From an uncultured Bacteroides sp. (GTDB lineage Bacteria > Bacteroidota > Bacteroidia > Bacteroidales > Bacteroidaceae): DNA of 5,867 nt. Below, piece by piece: positions 5,807-5,867 of the stretch. The translations under genes were made by a program, and so were the position numbers. The notes under the pieces were generated by a model. That model made no database searches. It was not told the DNA's origin and saw nothing but the letters and a program-made list of their open reading frames with translations. Where the stretch lies: NCBI GenBank assembly GCA_934716785.1, contig CAKUYM010000278.1:1-5867 (forward strand). Direction: 5' to 3'. Positions within the stretch are counted from its first letter, which is position 1. Every line of letters starts with the position of its first letter.

Positions 5807-5867
5807 ATGTTTATGAATTTAAAAAGTTTGACTAAAACAGGCAGGTACACTTTGTTATTCGGTGTAC
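5807..5867 (+). CDS. Start of a gene cut by the window edge, possibly exported
   Basis: An ORF opens at the ATG at 5807 (or 5813, two codons later), is preceded by an in-frame TAA at 5795, and stays open to the end. The 20 readable codons give MFMNLKSLTKTGRYTLLFGV. Lys and Arg followed by the start of a hydrophobic stretch resemble the beginning of a signal peptide or lipoprotein signal, but too little is present to name it. No good plus-strand TAnnTTTG box lies in the 170 bases upstream. The nearest weak ones are TAATTTTC (5670-5677) and TGTTTTTG (5634-5641). Confidence 0.45.
   Translation, partial: MFMNLKSLTKTGRYTLLFGV

Overview
The window looks like chromosomal DNA from Bacteroides or a close relative in the Bacteroidales. 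The evidence is threefold. Several upstream regions carry the Bacteroidetes -7 box TAnnTTTG, in the best case with TTTG 19 bases upstream. Shine-Dalgarno sequences are essentially absent. The protein families also fit: a bacteroidetal START-like protein, a long LptF/LptG-type permease, a fused RibBA and a subgroup-Ib aspartate aminotransferase. The genus is an inference.

Layout. Positions 1-130 hold a CAU-anticodon tRNA gene on the minus strand, with a near-ideal promoter just upstream of it. From 298 to 5155 four plus-strand genes lie in a row: a 128-residue START-like protein of unknown function; an LptF/LptG-type permease with a promoter in front of it and two plausible starts; ribBA, five bases after the permease; and, after an 82-base gap, a PLP-dependent aspartate aminotransferase. 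A perfect 27-bp hairpin with a 3-base loop (5169-5225) closes this block and is probably a terminator.

From 5226 to about 5806 the DNA is AT-rich and has no conventional gene, but it is structured. It holds a possible minus-strand mini-unit made of a promoter (5483-5511), a 34-codon ORF and a hairpin with a T-run. It also holds two elaborate palindromes built on AGTACT (5319-5347 and 5718-5750). These palindromes share a 20-bp identical sequence in inverted orientation and enclose 376 bp that contain the minus-strand promoter. This geometry would suit an invertible (phase-variable) promoter aimed at the gene that starts near 5807-5813 and runs off the window. It would equally suit two copies of a dispersed palindromic repeat. 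No recombinase is visible here, so this remains a hypothesis.

How the genes relate: the permease family moves lipopolysaccharide from the inner membrane toward the outer membrane. RibBA supplies both precursors of riboflavin. The aminotransferase links aspartate and glutamate metabolism. Their adjacency looks like shared transcription of housekeeping genes, not one pathway. The four-gene block is ordinary core genome; the unusual part is the right-hand intergenic region.
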